A stretch of 42,514 nucleotides of DNA from Bacteroides gallinarum DSM 18171 = JCM 13658 (GCF_000374365.1 NZ_KB894150.1:1-42514), one strand, 5' to 3'; positions 14,765-24,787 are shown, numbered from the stretch's first letter. Numbers and translations: made by a program. The notes: generated by a model from the letters alone, not told the origin.

Positions 14765-15104
14765 CTCATTTAGTTTTTTATAAAATTCTATTTTGTTTCA
14801 GATATTAAGAAAATATGTCGTCTGATAATTATCAAATATCAAATGGTATACCAAAATAGAAAATGTATCTTTATATGTAATATTATTTCTTTTTAATGGA
14901 TATTAAACAGAATATATCTGACAAAAAGTCAGGTTGCTTATCTTGAAACAGAAAACATGGAAACTTTTTGTTAGAAAATATTAGAAGAATTACTGAATAC
15001 TACAATGAAACCACAAAGAAAATAATTAAAAAAATGACTGATGTGACTTTTAACAATGCTAATATACTAAGTCGCAGATTGGTACATTAAAGTCTAACCA
15101 GTCA
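14765..15104. other. AT-rich gap with no intact gene
   Basis: Very AT-rich. A short plus-strand open stretch near 14950-15090 (FLLENIRRITEYYNETTKK in the middle) has no start codon and no recognisable family; it may be another gene remnant. Nothing else is seen. Confidence 0.4.
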
Positions 15105-15387
15105 TTATACACAATCATTGATACAATAAAGTATATTAGTTGCATTTTTTTTCTGTAAAACCTTCACCATTTCTATAATAGTAACATTCTTAATCGTTTT
15201 AGTTCCTTTTAAATTAGGTTGAGAAGGCAAATCTCCACGCTCAATCAAAACTTCAATTTTTTTATCTTGAGTATCGACTTTTTTTTTAACTTATTATAGA
15301 GTTTACTACTGATTCATAGATTGGTAGAAGAGCATCTGCTGGTGTTAAATCAACAGCGTCAATTATATTTTGGGCAGGGAGAATCAT
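15105..15387 (-). pseudogene. Frameshifted 5' part of a GHKL (HSP90-like) ATPase gene
   Basis: From the ATG at 15387 the protein reads MILPAQNIIDAVDLTPADAL, then LLPIYESVVNSIIS, the N-box helix of GHKL ATPases (ExxxNSxxA/S), and stops at 15286 beside a run of nine A (minus strand). One missing T there would restore KKKVDTQDKKIEVLIERGDLP and later KNVTIIE. A missing A after that restores NGEGFT, the DxGxGF-type ATP-binding motif with N for D. The rest of the gene is absent. This is a decayed gene, probably of a defence-type ATP-binding protein. Confidence 0.65.
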
Positions 15388-15671
15388 AGATATACTTATT
15401 TAGAGTAAATTTGATATATACGAAAGTACGGAATTTTATTTGATGAAGAAATTTTTTTGCTCTTTTTCATTCTAAGTTATATGAAAAATGAGTTATAGAG
15501 AGAGTTTGAAAAAATCAAGACTTTATTTTCCATACTAAACCTACTTGTTTTTAAGCTAAACTTTGCTTTACGCCTAATCCCTATTTATGAGATAAAAATG
15601 TAACCCTTTCCACATACTTCTGAAATAGTTTCGGGGCATTTTTGTATCGTCAAAAGAAAGGAGATACGAAT
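15388..15671. other. Gap before the HicB-like gene
   Basis: 284 bases, AT-rich, no gene. TACTTTCG on the minus strand near 15435-15442 could be the degraded promoter of the GHKL gene. An AAAGGAGA ribosome-binding site at 15656-15663 precedes the next gene. Confidence 0.4.
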
Positions 15672-15854
15672 ATGAAACTGAATAGAAACGATTATACCGT
15701 AGAGGCGGCAGCCGGCGGTGGTTTTTACGCTTATTTTATGAATAACCTCTTGTGCAGCGCTTACGGCGATACGCCGGACGAGGCCTGCGAAAACCTGGAA
15801 CGGGTTGTAGACGATTTCGTCAGCGACATGTATATGGTCGAGGAATTCGTATGA
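15672..15854 (+). CDS. HicB-like small protein
   Basis: 60 residues. The pattern YTVEAAAGGGFYAYFMNNL, then AYGDTPDEACENLERVVDDF matches the HicB fold (two-layer domain with a YGDTxxEAxxNL helix start). HicB proteins are antitoxins of HicA RNases, but no hicA gene is adjacent and there is no C-terminal DNA-binding domain, so it may be a solitary relative. The start is set by the ATG with AAAGGAGA eight bases upstream, a clear Shine-Dalgarno site that is rare in this window. A terminator follows at 15921-15955. Confidence 0.7.
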   Translation: MKLNRNDYTVEAAAGGGFYAYFMNNLLCSAYGDTPDEACENLERVVDDFVSDMYMVEEFV

Positions 15855-15920
15855 ATGCATGTCGATACGAAGATATTTCATCCTTTTTTACGTATAATAA
15901 TTCCATAAATTCTCTTGGAG

Positions 15921-15955
15921 AAGCCATACCTGTGCGATACCGGTATGGCTTTTTT
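15921..15955 (+). terminator. Terminator after the HicB-like gene
   Basis: AAGCCATACC (15921-15930) pairs perfectly with GGTATGGCTT (15942-15951), followed by T. Confidence 0.9.
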
Positions 15956-16068
15956 ATTCTGAATGTCACACTCCTTACACCTTTCCGTAACATTGGAAAG
16001 CGACATTTGTATCGGTTAAGAGCACGATTATCATAAATTATAGTATTTCGGATTAAACCCATACATCG

Positions 16069-17208
16069 ATGAAAGTTCTTTTTATTGTCCAGGGAGAAGG
16101 GCGGGGGCATCTTACCCAAGCCATTAGCATGGAAAGGCTCCTGCGCCGCAACGGGTATGAAGTAGTGGAAGTGCTGGTAGGGAAAAGCAATTCCCGCCAT
16201 TTGCCCGGTTTCTTCAACCGCAGCATTCAGGCTCCGGTAAAGCGTTTCCTCAGCCCCAATTTCCTGCCGACACCTGCCAACAAACGGGCGAGCCTTTCGC
16301 GCAGCGTGGCATATAATATGGTACGGATACCCGTCTATCTGCGCAGCATGCGTTACATCCGCCGGCGTATCGAGGAAACCGGCGCCGAGCTGGTTATCAA
16401 CTTTTACGAACTCCTGACCGGACTGACCTACCTGCTGTTTCGTCCGTCCGTACCCCAAATCAGCATCGGACACCAATACCTTTTTCTGCACCGTGATTTC
16501 GAGTTTCCCGACAAGAAATGGTATAACCTGTGGCTTCTGCGCCTTTTTACCCGGCTTACCTGTATTGGTGCGGCCTGGAAATTTGCACTCTCGTTCCGTG
16601 AAATGGAGGATGACGAACGAGCCCGTATCCGTGTCATGCCACCGCTGCTCCGCCATGAGGTACTCTCCTGCGAAAGTACGGAGGGCAATTATTTGCATGG
16701 ATACATGGTGAATGCCGGTTTCGGCAACAGCATCGAGGCATGGCACGGCGAGCATCCGCAGGTCCCGCTCCATTTCTTCTGGGACAAGCAGGACGAGGCG
16801 GAAGTATGCAGGATGGACGATACCCTGAGCTTTCACCGGATTGACGATGTGAAATTCCTCCGTTACATGGCAGGATGTAAGGCCTATGCTACGACAGCGG
16901 GTTTCGAATCCGTTTGCGAAGCGATGTACCTGGGCAAGCCGATGCTAATGGTTCCTGCACATATCGAGCAGGATTGCAATGCGTACGATGCAGTCCGTGC
17001 GGGGGCGGGCATCGTTTCCGACGACTTCGACTTACAGCAATTGCTAGACTTTTCCGAAACTTATCGGCCGGACATGTGTTTCCGTTATTGGGTGCGGAGC
17101 TGCGACTGGCGAATCATGCACCTCATAGAAACGGGAATGCCTGCACCGCACTACCCAGGCGAGGCTTTCCCTTATCCGTATTGTAACACGCCAGACATAG
17201 TATTGTAA
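16069..17208 (+). CDS. Glycosyltransferase, GT-B fold (GT1/MurG-like)
   Basis: 379 residues. N-terminal MKVLFIVQGEGRGHLTQAIS is the Rossmann start with the GxGHLTxA loop of GT-B enzymes; the C-terminal half has the donor-site pattern TTAGFESVCEAMYLGKPMLM followed by PAHIEQDCNA and ARAGAGI-type residues. Family relatives transfer sugars from nucleotide donors to lipids or other acceptors at the inner face of the membrane; the substrate here is not predictable. No signal peptide. It precedes ppk by 47 bases, but ppk has its own -7 box, so the genes may be separate units. Confidence 0.85.
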   Translation: MKVLFIVQGEGRGHLTQAISMERLLRRNGYEVVEVLVGKSNSRHLPGFFNRSIQAPVKRFLSPNFLPTPANKRASLSRSVAYNMVRIPVYLRSMRYIRRRIEETGAELVINFYELLTGLTYLLFRPSVPQISIGHQYLFLHRDFEFPDKKWYNLWLLRLFTRLTCIGAAWKFALSFREMEDDERARIRVMPPLLRHEVLSCESTEGNYLHGYMVNAGFGNSIEAWHGEHPQVPLHFFWDKQDEAEVCRMDDTLSFHRIDDVKFLRYMAGCKAYATTAGFESVCEAMYLGKPMLMVPAHIEQDCNAYDAVRAGAGIVSDDFDLQQLLDFSETYRPDMCFRYWVRSCDWRIMHLIETGMPAPHYPGEAFPYPYCNTPDIVL

Positions 17209-17219
17209 TATGTGTTGCA

Positions 17220-17227
17220 TACTTTTG
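17220..17227 (+). promoter_or_regulatory. -7 box of the ppk-ppx operon
   Basis: TACTTTTG fits TAnnTTTG, 29 bases before the ppk ATG. Confidence 0.55.
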
Positions 17228-17255
17228 CCGGCGAATCATTGATAAATGTACACAG

Positions 17256-19304
17256 ATGATTAGTAAAAAGACACTATCCGAAGCGTATGTAGACCGCGAT
17301 TTGAGCTGGATGTACTTCAACCGGCGCATCTTGCAGGAGGCTGTCAAGCCGCAGGTTCCCTTATTGGAACGGCTGAGCTTTCTCGGCATTTATTCCAATA
17401 ACCTCGATGAGTTTTTTCGTGTCCGCATGGCAACGCTCGGCCGCATAGCCGAGTGCGGCGACAAGAGCCTGCGTTCGGAACGGGAGCATGCCCGGCAGCT
17501 CATCAAGCACATCAATAAGCTGAACAACAAGTATGCCCGGGAGTACGAACACGCTATCCACGAGGTAACCCGCCGGCTGCGCGAGGAGAATATCTTCCTG
17601 CTGAAAGAAGACGAGCTGGACGAGGAGCAGCAGCAATTCGTACGCCGGTTCTACCGCCGGAAGCTGAGCGGTTTCATCAGCCCCGTATGGCTCTCGGCAG
17701 TCCGGCAACTGACCGATGAGACGGACGAGAACATTTACCTGGCCGTTAAGTTGCAGGCACGGAGCCGGAAAAGTTCCGACTATGCGCTGATTGCCCTGCC
17801 CGTGGCCGAATGCGGACGCTTCGTGCGCTTGCCGGATAAGGAAGGCAGGAATTATCTGATGTACCTGGACGATGTAATCCGCTACTGCCTGCCAATGATT
17901 TTCTCCGGGCTGGACTATGTTTCCTTCAAGGCCTATGCCTTCAAGTTCACGAAAGACGCGGAAATGGAGATAGACAACGACCTGCGGAACGGCATGCTGC
18001 AAAAGATATCCAAAGGGGTAAAGAGCCGCAGGAAAGGCGATGCCCTGCGGGTAATTCATGATGCCTCCATGCCGAAAGACTTGTTGAAGCGGGTTCTGGA
18101 CAAGCTGAACCTGGACAAGCTGGATACGGTGCTGGGAGGCGGACGCTATCACAACCACAAAGACCTGATGTCGTTTCCGGACTGCGGCCGCAGCGACCTG
18201 AAATATCCCGTATGGGAACCCGTTGCAAAGCCGGAGCTGGACAGCGATGAGAGCCTGCTGAAACTCATACGGAAAGGCGACCGGTTTATCCATGTGCCGT
18301 ACCACAGTTTCGATTATTATATCCGTGTGTTGCAGGAGGCGGCGGTCAGCAAGGAAGTAAAAAGTATCAAGACGACACTTTACCGCCTCGCCAAAGATTC
18401 CAAAGTGGTGAAGGCTCTTATCTGCGCTGCCCGCAACGGGAAGAAGGTGACGGTGGTTATCGAGCTGCTGGCACGTTTCGACGAGGCGTCGAACATCGGG
18501 TGGTCTAAAAAGATGCAGGATGCGGGCATCCATGTCATCTTCGGGGTGGAAGGCTTGAAAGTACATTCCAAGATTACCCATATCGGCATGAAGAAAGGGA
18601 GCGACATCGCCTGCATCAGTACGGGAAATTTCCACGAAGGTAATGCGCGCATGTACACCGATTATATGCTGATGACTGCTGCCCGCAATGTGGTGCACGA
18701 CGTCGATTCCGTGTTTACATTCATCGAGAAGCCTTATTTGCCCGTGCACTTCAAGGGGCTGCTGGTTTCGCCCAATGAGATGAAGCGGAAATTCGTCAAG
18801 CTGATAAACGACGAAATCAAGAACAGGCAGGCGGGCAAGCCGGCTTACATCCTCGTCAAGATAAACCATATTACGGACATGACTATGGTGAGGAAACTCT
18901 ACGAGGCCTCTGCCAACGGTGTCCCCGTGAGCCTGCTGGTACGCGGTAACTGCTCTTTGACGACGGGCATTCCGGGCGTGAGCGATACGATACGTATCAA
19001 CGGCATCATAGACCGCTACCTGGAACACTCGCGCATCTTTATTTTCGCGGCGGGAGGAGAGGACAAGACTTTCATCGGTTCTGCCGACTGGATGCCGCGC
19101 AACCTGGACAACCGGGTGGAAGTGGTGGCGCCCGTGTACGACCCGCGGATAAAAGCCGACTTACGCAAGGTCATCGAATTCGGCCTTCGCGACAACTGCC
19201 AGGGGAGCATCGTCGACGGAAGCGGCGAGAACCGTCCCTGGATTGCAGAGGACGATGCCCCGTTCCGCTCGCAGGAGGAACTTTATAAGAGCTACAAAGG
19301 ATAA
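17256..19304 (+). CDS. ppk1: Polyphosphate kinase 1
   Basis: 682 residues, usual length. Makes polyphosphate from ATP reversibly, through a phosphohistidine. Seen: N-terminal domain DLSWMYFNRRILQEA and SNNLDEFFRVRMATL, then TLYRLAKDSKVVKALI, LLARFDEASNIGW, GLKVHSKITHIGMKKG carrying the autophosphorylated His, STGNFHEGNARMYTDY, and the second active-site His in YLEHSRIFIF. It is followed by ppx after 26 bases, so synthesis and breakdown of polyphosphate are co-transcribed. Phosphate-limitation control is usual in other bacteria but not visible here. Confidence 0.97.
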   Translation: MISKKTLSEAYVDRDLSWMYFNRRILQEAVKPQVPLLERLSFLGIYSNNLDEFFRVRMATLGRIAECGDKSLRSEREHARQLIKHINKLNNKYAREYEHAIHEVTRRLREENIFLLKEDELDEEQQQFVRRFYRRKLSGFISPVWLSAVRQLTDETDENIYLAVKLQARSRKSSDYALIALPVAECGRFVRLPDKEGRNYLMYLDDVIRYCLPMIFSGLDYVSFKAYAFKFTKDAEMEIDNDLRNGMLQKISKGVKSRRKGDALRVIHDASMPKDLLKRVLDKLNLDKLDTVLGGGRYHNHKDLMSFPDCGRSDLKYPVWEPVAKPELDSDESLLKLIRKGDRFIHVPYHSFDYYIRVLQEAAVSKEVKSIKTTLYRLAKDSKVVKALICAARNGKKVTVVIELLARFDEASNIGWSKKMQDAGIHVIFGVEGLKVHSKITHIGMKKGSDIACISTGNFHEGNARMYTDYMLMTAARNVVHDVDSVFTFIEKPYLPVHFKGLLVSPNEMKRKFVKLINDEIKNRQAGKPAYILVKINHITDMTMVRKLYEASANGVPVSLLVRGNCSLTTGIPGVSDTIRINGIIDRYLEHSRIFIFAAGGEDKTFIGSADWMPRNLDNRVEVVAPVYDPRIKADLRKVIEFGLRDNCQGSIVDGSGENRPWIAEDDAPFRSQEELYKSYKG

Positions 19305-19330
19305 AGCATTTTAAAAAACAAGTGAAAAGG

Positions 19331-20248
19331 ATGAATGGTAAATGTTATGCCGCTATCGATATCGGCTCCAATGCCGTGCGGCTGCTTATTAAGAAAGTAA
19401 AAGAGGACGAGAACCTGGTAAGCAGGCGTCTTGTCAAGGCGATTCTCCTGCGTGTACCGTTACGGCTGGGTTTCGATGTGTTCGCTTTGGGCGAGGTTTC
19501 CGATGTGAAAGCCGTGAAGTTACGCCGGCTGATGAAGGCTTTCCGCCAGTTGATGAAGATATACGAGGTGACAGATTACCGTGCCTGCGCCACCTCCGCC
19601 ATGCGCGATGCGAAGAACGGGAAAGCCATTATCAAGAGAATTCTGAAAGATACGGGCATCGATATCGAGGTCATCGACGGACAGGAAGAAGCGCGGATGA
19701 TATACAATAACCATATAGAATGCCTGGAAGACCGCACGGGCAACTATATATACGTGGATGTGGGCGGCGGCAGCACGGAAATCAACCTGCTTGCCAACGG
19801 TGAGCTGGTACAGTCCCTTTCCTATAATATAGGTACGGTGCGCATGCTGAGCAATGCCGTCAGGGAAGAAACCTGGCAGCAGATGAAAGACGATTTGCAA
19901 CGCCTGACCGCCGGTTTCCAGGAGGTCAACATCATTGGTTCGGGCGGAAACATCAACAAGCTGTACCGCCTTGCCGGTAAAAAGGACAAGAAGAAATTGC
20001 GCCTGCCCGTTCCTACTTTGCAGGCTTTGTACGACGAGTTGAAGCCGCTTACCCCCGAACAGCGCATGGAAGCTTTCGGTCTGAAAGCCGACCGTGCGGA
20101 TGTAATCGTGCCTGCTGCGGAGATATTCCTCACGATTGCCGGGATTGTGAAAGCGGAGTATATACATGTGCCCGTTATAGGGCTGGCAGACGGCATCATC
20201 GACAGCTTGTACGCCAAGAGCCTGCCGCCCGCCGGTGAGGTGCGTTGA
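19331..20248 (+). CDS. ppx: Exopolyphosphatase / guanosine pentaphosphatase (Ppx/GppA)
   Basis: About 305 residues, the short form of Ppx/GppA, of the actin-like ATPase fold. Seen: AAIDIGSNAVRLLI (phosphate 1), CATSAMRDAKNG, VIDGQEEARMIY, YVDVGGGSTEINL (phosphate 2), and IIGSGGNINKLYRLA. It removes terminal phosphate from polyphosphate or pppGpp. The ATG at 19331 has AAAAGG a few bases upstream and gives the usual start; a GTG at 19322 would add three residues. It converges on tamB with only 24 bases between the stops and no clear terminator. Confidence 0.93.
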   Translation: MNGKCYAAIDIGSNAVRLLIKKVKEDENLVSRRLVKAILLRVPLRLGFDVFALGEVSDVKAVKLRRLMKAFRQLMKIYEVTDYRACATSAMRDAKNGKAIIKRILKDTGIDIEVIDGQEEARMIYNNHIECLEDRTGNYIYVDVGGGSTEINLLANGELVQSLSYNIGTVRMLSNAVREETWQQMKDDLQRLTAGFQEVNIIGSGGNINKLYRLAGKKDKKKLRLPVPTLQALYDELKPLTPEQRMEAFGLKADRADVIVPAAEIFLTIAGIVKAEYIHVPVIGLADGIIDSLYAKSLPPAGEVR

Positions 20249-20272
20249 GGCGTTTTCCGGCAAGACGTGCGC

Positions 20273-23200
20273 TTACTGTTTCTTTTTCCGCCCGGATTGC
20301 GTTTCCGCCGGGCGGGAAGCTTTCAGCCTTTTCAGTTTCCACTTGTTCCAGAAAAGCAGCTCGTTCCACTTGTTGAAGTCTTTCTTGAAAACGATACCTA
20401 TGCCCTGGGTGGTAAGGTTGGTTTTGGTGTAATACCGGTCGTTGGTTTCGTTGTATGCTTTCAGGCGTATGTCGCCGGAACGGTTTACGAGCCATTCGGC
20501 CTGGAAGTCACCCACGAAGTTCGTGTTTGCCATAGGGTTGTCGCGGTAGCCGAAGTTGCCGTTGATAAGCAGGCGGTTGTTCAGCAACTGCCCGGAAAGC
20601 ATGGTTTCGAATTCCATGTCTGTCCAGCCCTTTTCGCCGGTACTGAAGTTGGTTCCGAAGTTCCAGTTGTTGCTGTCGATAATCTGCGAGAGCGCATTGT
20701 TCAACTGCCCGGAAAGGGTGGAGGACAGTACGCTCGACATCATGTTGGAGTTGCTCGTGGCGTCCACATTCTCCGGAGTATAGAATTTGCCGATACCCAG
20801 CAGGTAGAGTATCTGTAGGTTCATCTGTTCGTCCGTGGGGATGTAGTTCCGCACCAACGCCTGCACCTCGTCGCGCTCGTTGGGCAGTTCCAGGCTCATC
20901 TTGATATCCGGCGAGGTGAGCTGCCCGGTCAGTGCCATGAGGCAGTTTACCTTGATACTGGTCTGGTTGACGTAGCTGCTGGCATCGGGAATCAGGTCGT
21001 TCAGCGAAGCGGAGCTTACGAGGTAGCTTGCCTGAATGTCGAGAGTAGCGTCGAGCGGCGGGCCGTTGAAGGTAATGGTGCTTCCGTCTTTGATGATGAA
21101 GTCCTTGCGGATTACTTCCTGTAGGCTGAATTTATAGACTCCCTGGCTGATACGGTAGCTGCCGAACATCTTCACATCTCCTTTATTATAGAACTCGGTA
21201 CGGATGTTGCCCGTGCCTTTCCCGCTGATGTAGTCGCCGGCAATGGGGTCCATGATGATTTTCATGGTGGCATCCGGGGTGGCGTCTATCAGGAGGTTCA
21301 GGCGGATGTCGGTATCGCTTTCTTTCTCCAAGATTTCCCTCTGCGCCTGCTCGTATTCCGAAATAAGCACAACGGAGTCTTGCAGTACACGGCGCGGCGT
21401 CTTGTCTACGAACCGGATGAACTGGTTGCTGACTGCCGAGGCAACGCCCTCCTTCATGTAGGTGAAGTTGGTGTTACGGTTGGTGGTCATTGCCACGTCG
21501 ATGTTCACCCCGTCTGCCGCGTTGCCGGCAATGGTGGCATTGCCCGTGCCGTATACAGTTCCGTAGAAGGGGAAGTCGGGAGATTCTTTGGTGTTCATCA
21601 GCAGCATGTCGTTCACATCGAACTGGAAGCGGTACTCCAGGTTCTTGAAGTGGCGGTAGTGCAGGTAGCCGTTGGCCCGTCCCTGGTGTCCTTGCGTGTC
21701 GAAGATGCGGTTGTTACGGAAGGTGAGCCCGCCCGGTTCGATAAGGATGCTGTCTTTCAGGGAGAAGGTAGTGTTGAGCACATCCACTTTCATGGAAGCG
21801 TCGCCGAATACGCGCCCCTCCATTGTCAGCGCCTTGAACTTGCCGTAGAAATGCACACGGCCGCTGGCACGCCCGTTGAATTCCGGGGTGATGCTTTGCA
21901 TATAGTGGTGGATGAATTTCAGGTTGGTACTGTCGGCCTCAATCTGCAAGTCGAGCGAGCTGGTGGGCTTTATCGGATAGATGTAGCCGTACACATGGCT
22001 CCTTGCAATGTCTTTCTCGCGGATATGCGCATCCAGGTAGATGCCTTTTACGTCGTGATGCCATTCGCCGTGTATGCGGGCGTCGCCCAACAGCCCTTCG
22101 TTCAGGCCGAGGTTGCGGATGAATAGGTCGGTACTCATTACCGGCTTTTTAAGCACGCCGCTGGCATATGCCGGACCGGTGGCTTCACCCTTGAAATTGA
22201 CCCCCAGGTTGGCAATGTCGAATACATAACCTATGTTTATCTCTTTCAGGTTCAGGTGCACCGTGTCCTGGGGCTGGTCGGACACGGTTCCGTTTATCAG
22301 CAGGTGGCGTTCCTCGTGGCTGAAGTAGAAGTTGTCCACGTGTATCTTGCCCGAGTCCACCACGATTTGCGAGGGGTGTATCTTCCAGACGGTATCGTTG
22401 AGGATGACGTTCGTTTCTTGTACGTCGACAATCGTTTTCAGGGCGGGGATACTTTTCTTCCTGCCTTTGCGGGCAGCGCTTGCCGTATGCTGCTGCCGGT
22501 TGTCCTCCGGTATTTGCGGCAGAGACTCGCGGATAAACCGGGTCATGGTTGCCAGCTTACCGCTGTAAGTTACGGCGCTGCTGTTTCCCCAGTTGAATAC
22601 GGTTTGTATCCGGTCGTCCTTGGCTTTGGCCTCTAAGGCTACGTTTACCGCACCGGTAGGTTTCCGGTTGGTGAAGCGGACTTTCGCCTGGAACTGCTCG
22701 CCGGGGTTCTCGCAGAGAATTACGCCCGATTCGAAGAACTTTTCTCCATAGCTCAGCCGCGGAAAGTAGCCTTCTACGCGCAGCCGTTGCGCCTTGTCGT
22801 TGAAGTAGCCCTTCAGCGTGGAGTGGGTGTATATTTTCAGCGGTATCTGGAATATGGTGGATAGCAGCTCCACGTCGTAGATGTGGAAGTCGAAGTGGAA
22901 GTTGTTTTCCGTTTTCCGGGGTTTCTTGTCCGGCAGTATCAGGGCGGGGATGTAGCGCCGCATGATGTTGAGTACGCTGGCAGGCAGGGTCTGGTAGGAA
23001 TAATCGCCTTCGATGCTACCCCGCAGAAAGCCGGAGTTTACGGTGAGCCGTTTCCGGTACTCGCTGTCTTGGGTGGCTGCAATCCGCAGGTTGTCCATAA
23101 AGAAATCCTGCTCGGGGGCGGTGTATTGCAGGCTGTCGATGTTGATTTCACCGTTCATGTCGTTTATGGAACTGCCGGTGAAATCGGCTTTTATCTTTAC

Positions 23201-24787
23201 CGATATCTCCGTGTCCTTGTATTTGGGGGTCAGGTGGAGGGCATTCGGGCGGAAATGTTCGATAGCCGCGCGGAAATTGAACGTGGGAGTCTGCCCGGTG
23301 GTATTGACGGCGCCGTTCAGTTGTACCGCCCCGTTCGTATCGTCGAAGGCTACGTTTCCGTTGAAGCCGCCCTGCTTGTATTCTCCGTCCAGTGCGATGT
23401 TCTCGTAGGTATAGTCGCTGTAATCGATAGATGCGATTAGCCCTTTCATCGTAATGGAAGGGTAGCCCGTCCGGTAGTGGTTGCCCTGGACGTCCATATT
23501 GAACGTCACTCTCTTGAATTTATTGTTGTCCAGTAATTTGCCCAGTTCGAAACCGGCCGTTTTCACTGCACCGGAGTAGGAGAAGTGCCCCTTTTCCTTG
23601 TCGGAGCTGAGCTTGACGTCCGTCTGTATGCTGCCTATGTCCGTACGCACCTCGCCGTAGGTCACCAAATCGGTGAAGTAGCCCGAGATTTGTCCCCGGA
23701 ACGACACCGTGCCCAGGTGCTGCACTACCGGCGGAAGCCCCTTATACTCTTTGCTCAGGTTGCGGGCGAAGAATGCGATGCCCTCCGAGTCGGCATATAG
23801 ATTGGACAGGTTGCCGAAGATATAGGCATCCTGGGGACGCGACAAGTCCTGTAAGGATACGTCGCCTCTCAGCAGGAAGTGGTTACCGGCGGAGATTAGC
23901 AGTTTCGTGCAGTCAAGCTGGTCTACCGTTCCGCTGGCTTCCATTTCCAGCCGTACGTTCTCTTTGAAAGATTCGAAGGCGGGCACGAAAGCCGATAAGT
24001 CTTGAAGCCCCACTTCCGAAGGCAGCAGGTGGAATGCGAAGCGCACATCGCGGGTAAAGTTGCCGAGGGCTTTCAGGCTGTCGTACTCCAGACGAATCGT
24101 ATCCATTGCTACGGATGTGTTGGGCAGGTCGATAGCAAAGTTCTCTATCCGCATCTTGCGGTCGTTGGCAACTATCTTGAGGCTCAGCTTTTTCAGTTCG
24201 AAACCGGAGTGTTCCTCTTCGACGCTCATTCGCTTAATGGCGGCGTTAATCGAGTCGTTTTGCAACGCCTTCAAAGATATGTTGGCAAGGATGTTAGACA
24301 GGCGGATGTGCTGCGGATTGAACTTTCCCGGCGTCTTGTCCGCCGACAGCACATCGTACGACACCCTTCCGCGCCGTATCAGCAGCGAGTTGATGCGGAG
24401 GTCTAAGTTGCTCTTTTTCTTGACGGTATCTTGGGAGGCAAAAGCATCGAGTACGAACTGGAAGTTGGTTTTCGCCTTGGGGTCTGGGCGTTCCAGGTTG
24501 GCGTTGAAGCTGAATAATTGCACGTTGCCGATAGATATTTTCCCGTTGAACAGGGGGAGTATCTCGAATTTCACCGAGAGGCGTCCTATCTTCAACAGCT
24601 CCTTTCCCGAGCGGTCGTCCAGTATCAGGTCGTCGATAATGATGCGGTTCAGCAATCCTATGTTTATCCGCCCGATAGTGAGCTTGCTGCCTAATACGGA
24701 ACTTAATTCGTCGGCTACGAGTACGGACATCCGGTGCTGGACGTAAGGAACGTTCAGCAATAAAATTACTCCGATATAGAGCCCCAA
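20273..24787 (-). CDS. tamB: TamB-like translocation and assembly module protein
   Basis: At least 1504 residues, a giant AsmA/TamB-type bridge protein with an N-terminal membrane anchor in the inner membrane, long repeated beta strands across the periplasm, and a C-terminal TamB (DUF490) domain (about 1050-1460; NPTxxL-like FNGPPLDATLDIQASY and LPNERDEVQALVRNYIPTDE). Family members carry lipids or help insert outer-membrane proteins. The hydrophobic start is not preceded by any in-frame ATG: TTG at 24787 is the first usual codon, while the frame stays open to a CTG at 24838 that would add RTLKTTVRWIIGIV, a better anchor. Transcribed divergently from tsaD. Confidence 0.92.
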   Translation of the reverse strand: MGLYIGVILLLNVPYVQHRMSVLVADELSSVLGSKLTIGRINIGLLNRIIIDDLILDDRSGKELLKIGRLSVKFEILPLFNGKISIGNVQLFSFNANLERPDPKAKTNFQFVLDAFASQDTVKKKSNLDLRINSLLIRRGRVSYDVLSADKTPGKFNPQHIRLSNILANISLKALQNDSINAAIKRMSVEEEHSGFELKKLSLKIVANDRKMRIENFAIDLPNTSVAMDTIRLEYDSLKALGNFTRDVRFAFHLLPSEVGLQDLSAFVPAFESFKENVRLEMEASGTVDQLDCTKLLISAGNHFLLRGDVSLQDLSRPQDAYIFGNLSNLYADSEGIAFFARNLSKEYKGLPPVVQHLGTVSFRGQISGYFTDLVTYGEVRTDIGSIQTDVKLSSDKEKGHFSYSGAVKTAGFELGKLLDNNKFKRVTFNMDVQGNHYRTGYPSITMKGLIASIDYSDYTYENIALDGEYKQGGFNGNVAFDDTNGAVQLNGAVNTTGQTPTFNFRAAIEHFRPNALHLTPKYKDTEISVKIKADFTGSSINDMNGEINIDSLQYTAPEQDFFMDNLRIAATQDSEYRKRLTVNSGFLRGSIEGDYSYQTLPASVLNIMRRYIPALILPDKKPRKTENNFHFDFHIYDVELLSTIFQIPLKIYTHSTLKGYFNDKAQRLRVEGYFPRLSYGEKFFESGVILCENPGEQFQAKVRFTNRKPTGAVNVALEAKAKDDRIQTVFNWGNSSAVTYSGKLATMTRFIRESLPQIPEDNRQQHTASAARKGRKKSIPALKTIVDVQETNVILNDTVWKIHPSQIVVDSGKIHVDNFYFSHEERHLLINGTVSDQPQDTVHLNLKEINIGYVFDIANLGVNFKGEATGPAYASGVLKKPVMSTDLFIRNLGLNEGLLGDARIHGEWHHDVKGIYLDAHIREKDIARSHVYGYIYPIKPTSSLDLQIEADSTNLKFIHHYMQSITPEFNGRASGRVHFYGKFKALTMEGRVFGDASMKVDVLNTTFSLKDSILIEPGGLTFRNNRIFDTQGHQGRANGYLHYRHFKNLEYRFQFDVNDMLLMNTKESPDFPFYGTVYGTGNATIAGNAADGVNIDVAMTTNRNTNFTYMKEGVASAVSNQFIRFVDKTPRRVLQDSVVLISEYEQAQREILEKESDTDIRLNLLIDATPDATMKIIMDPIAGDYISGKGTGNIRTEFYNKGDVKMFGSYRISQGVYKFSLQEVIRKDFIIKDGSTITFNGPPLDATLDIQASYLVSSASLNDLIPDASSYVNQTSIKVNCLMALTGQLTSPDIKMSLELPNERDEVQALVRNYIPTDEQMNLQILYLLGIGKFYTPENVDATSNSNMMSSVLSSTLSGQLNNALSQIIDSNNWNFGTNFSTGEKGWTDMEFETMLSGQLLNNRLLINGNFGYRDNPMANTNFVGDFQAEWLVNRSGDIRLKAYNETNDRYYTKTNLTTQGIGIVFKKDFNKWNELLFWNKWKLKRLKASRPAETQSGRKKKQ

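Noticed and set aside
14950..15090. Plus-strand helical frame (FLLENIRRITEYYNETTKK)
   Set aside because: No start codon, under 50 residues, and no recognisable family; left as possible debris.
17361..19028. 555-residue minus-strand open frame across ppk1
   Set aside because: Antisense shadow caused by codon bias in ppk1.
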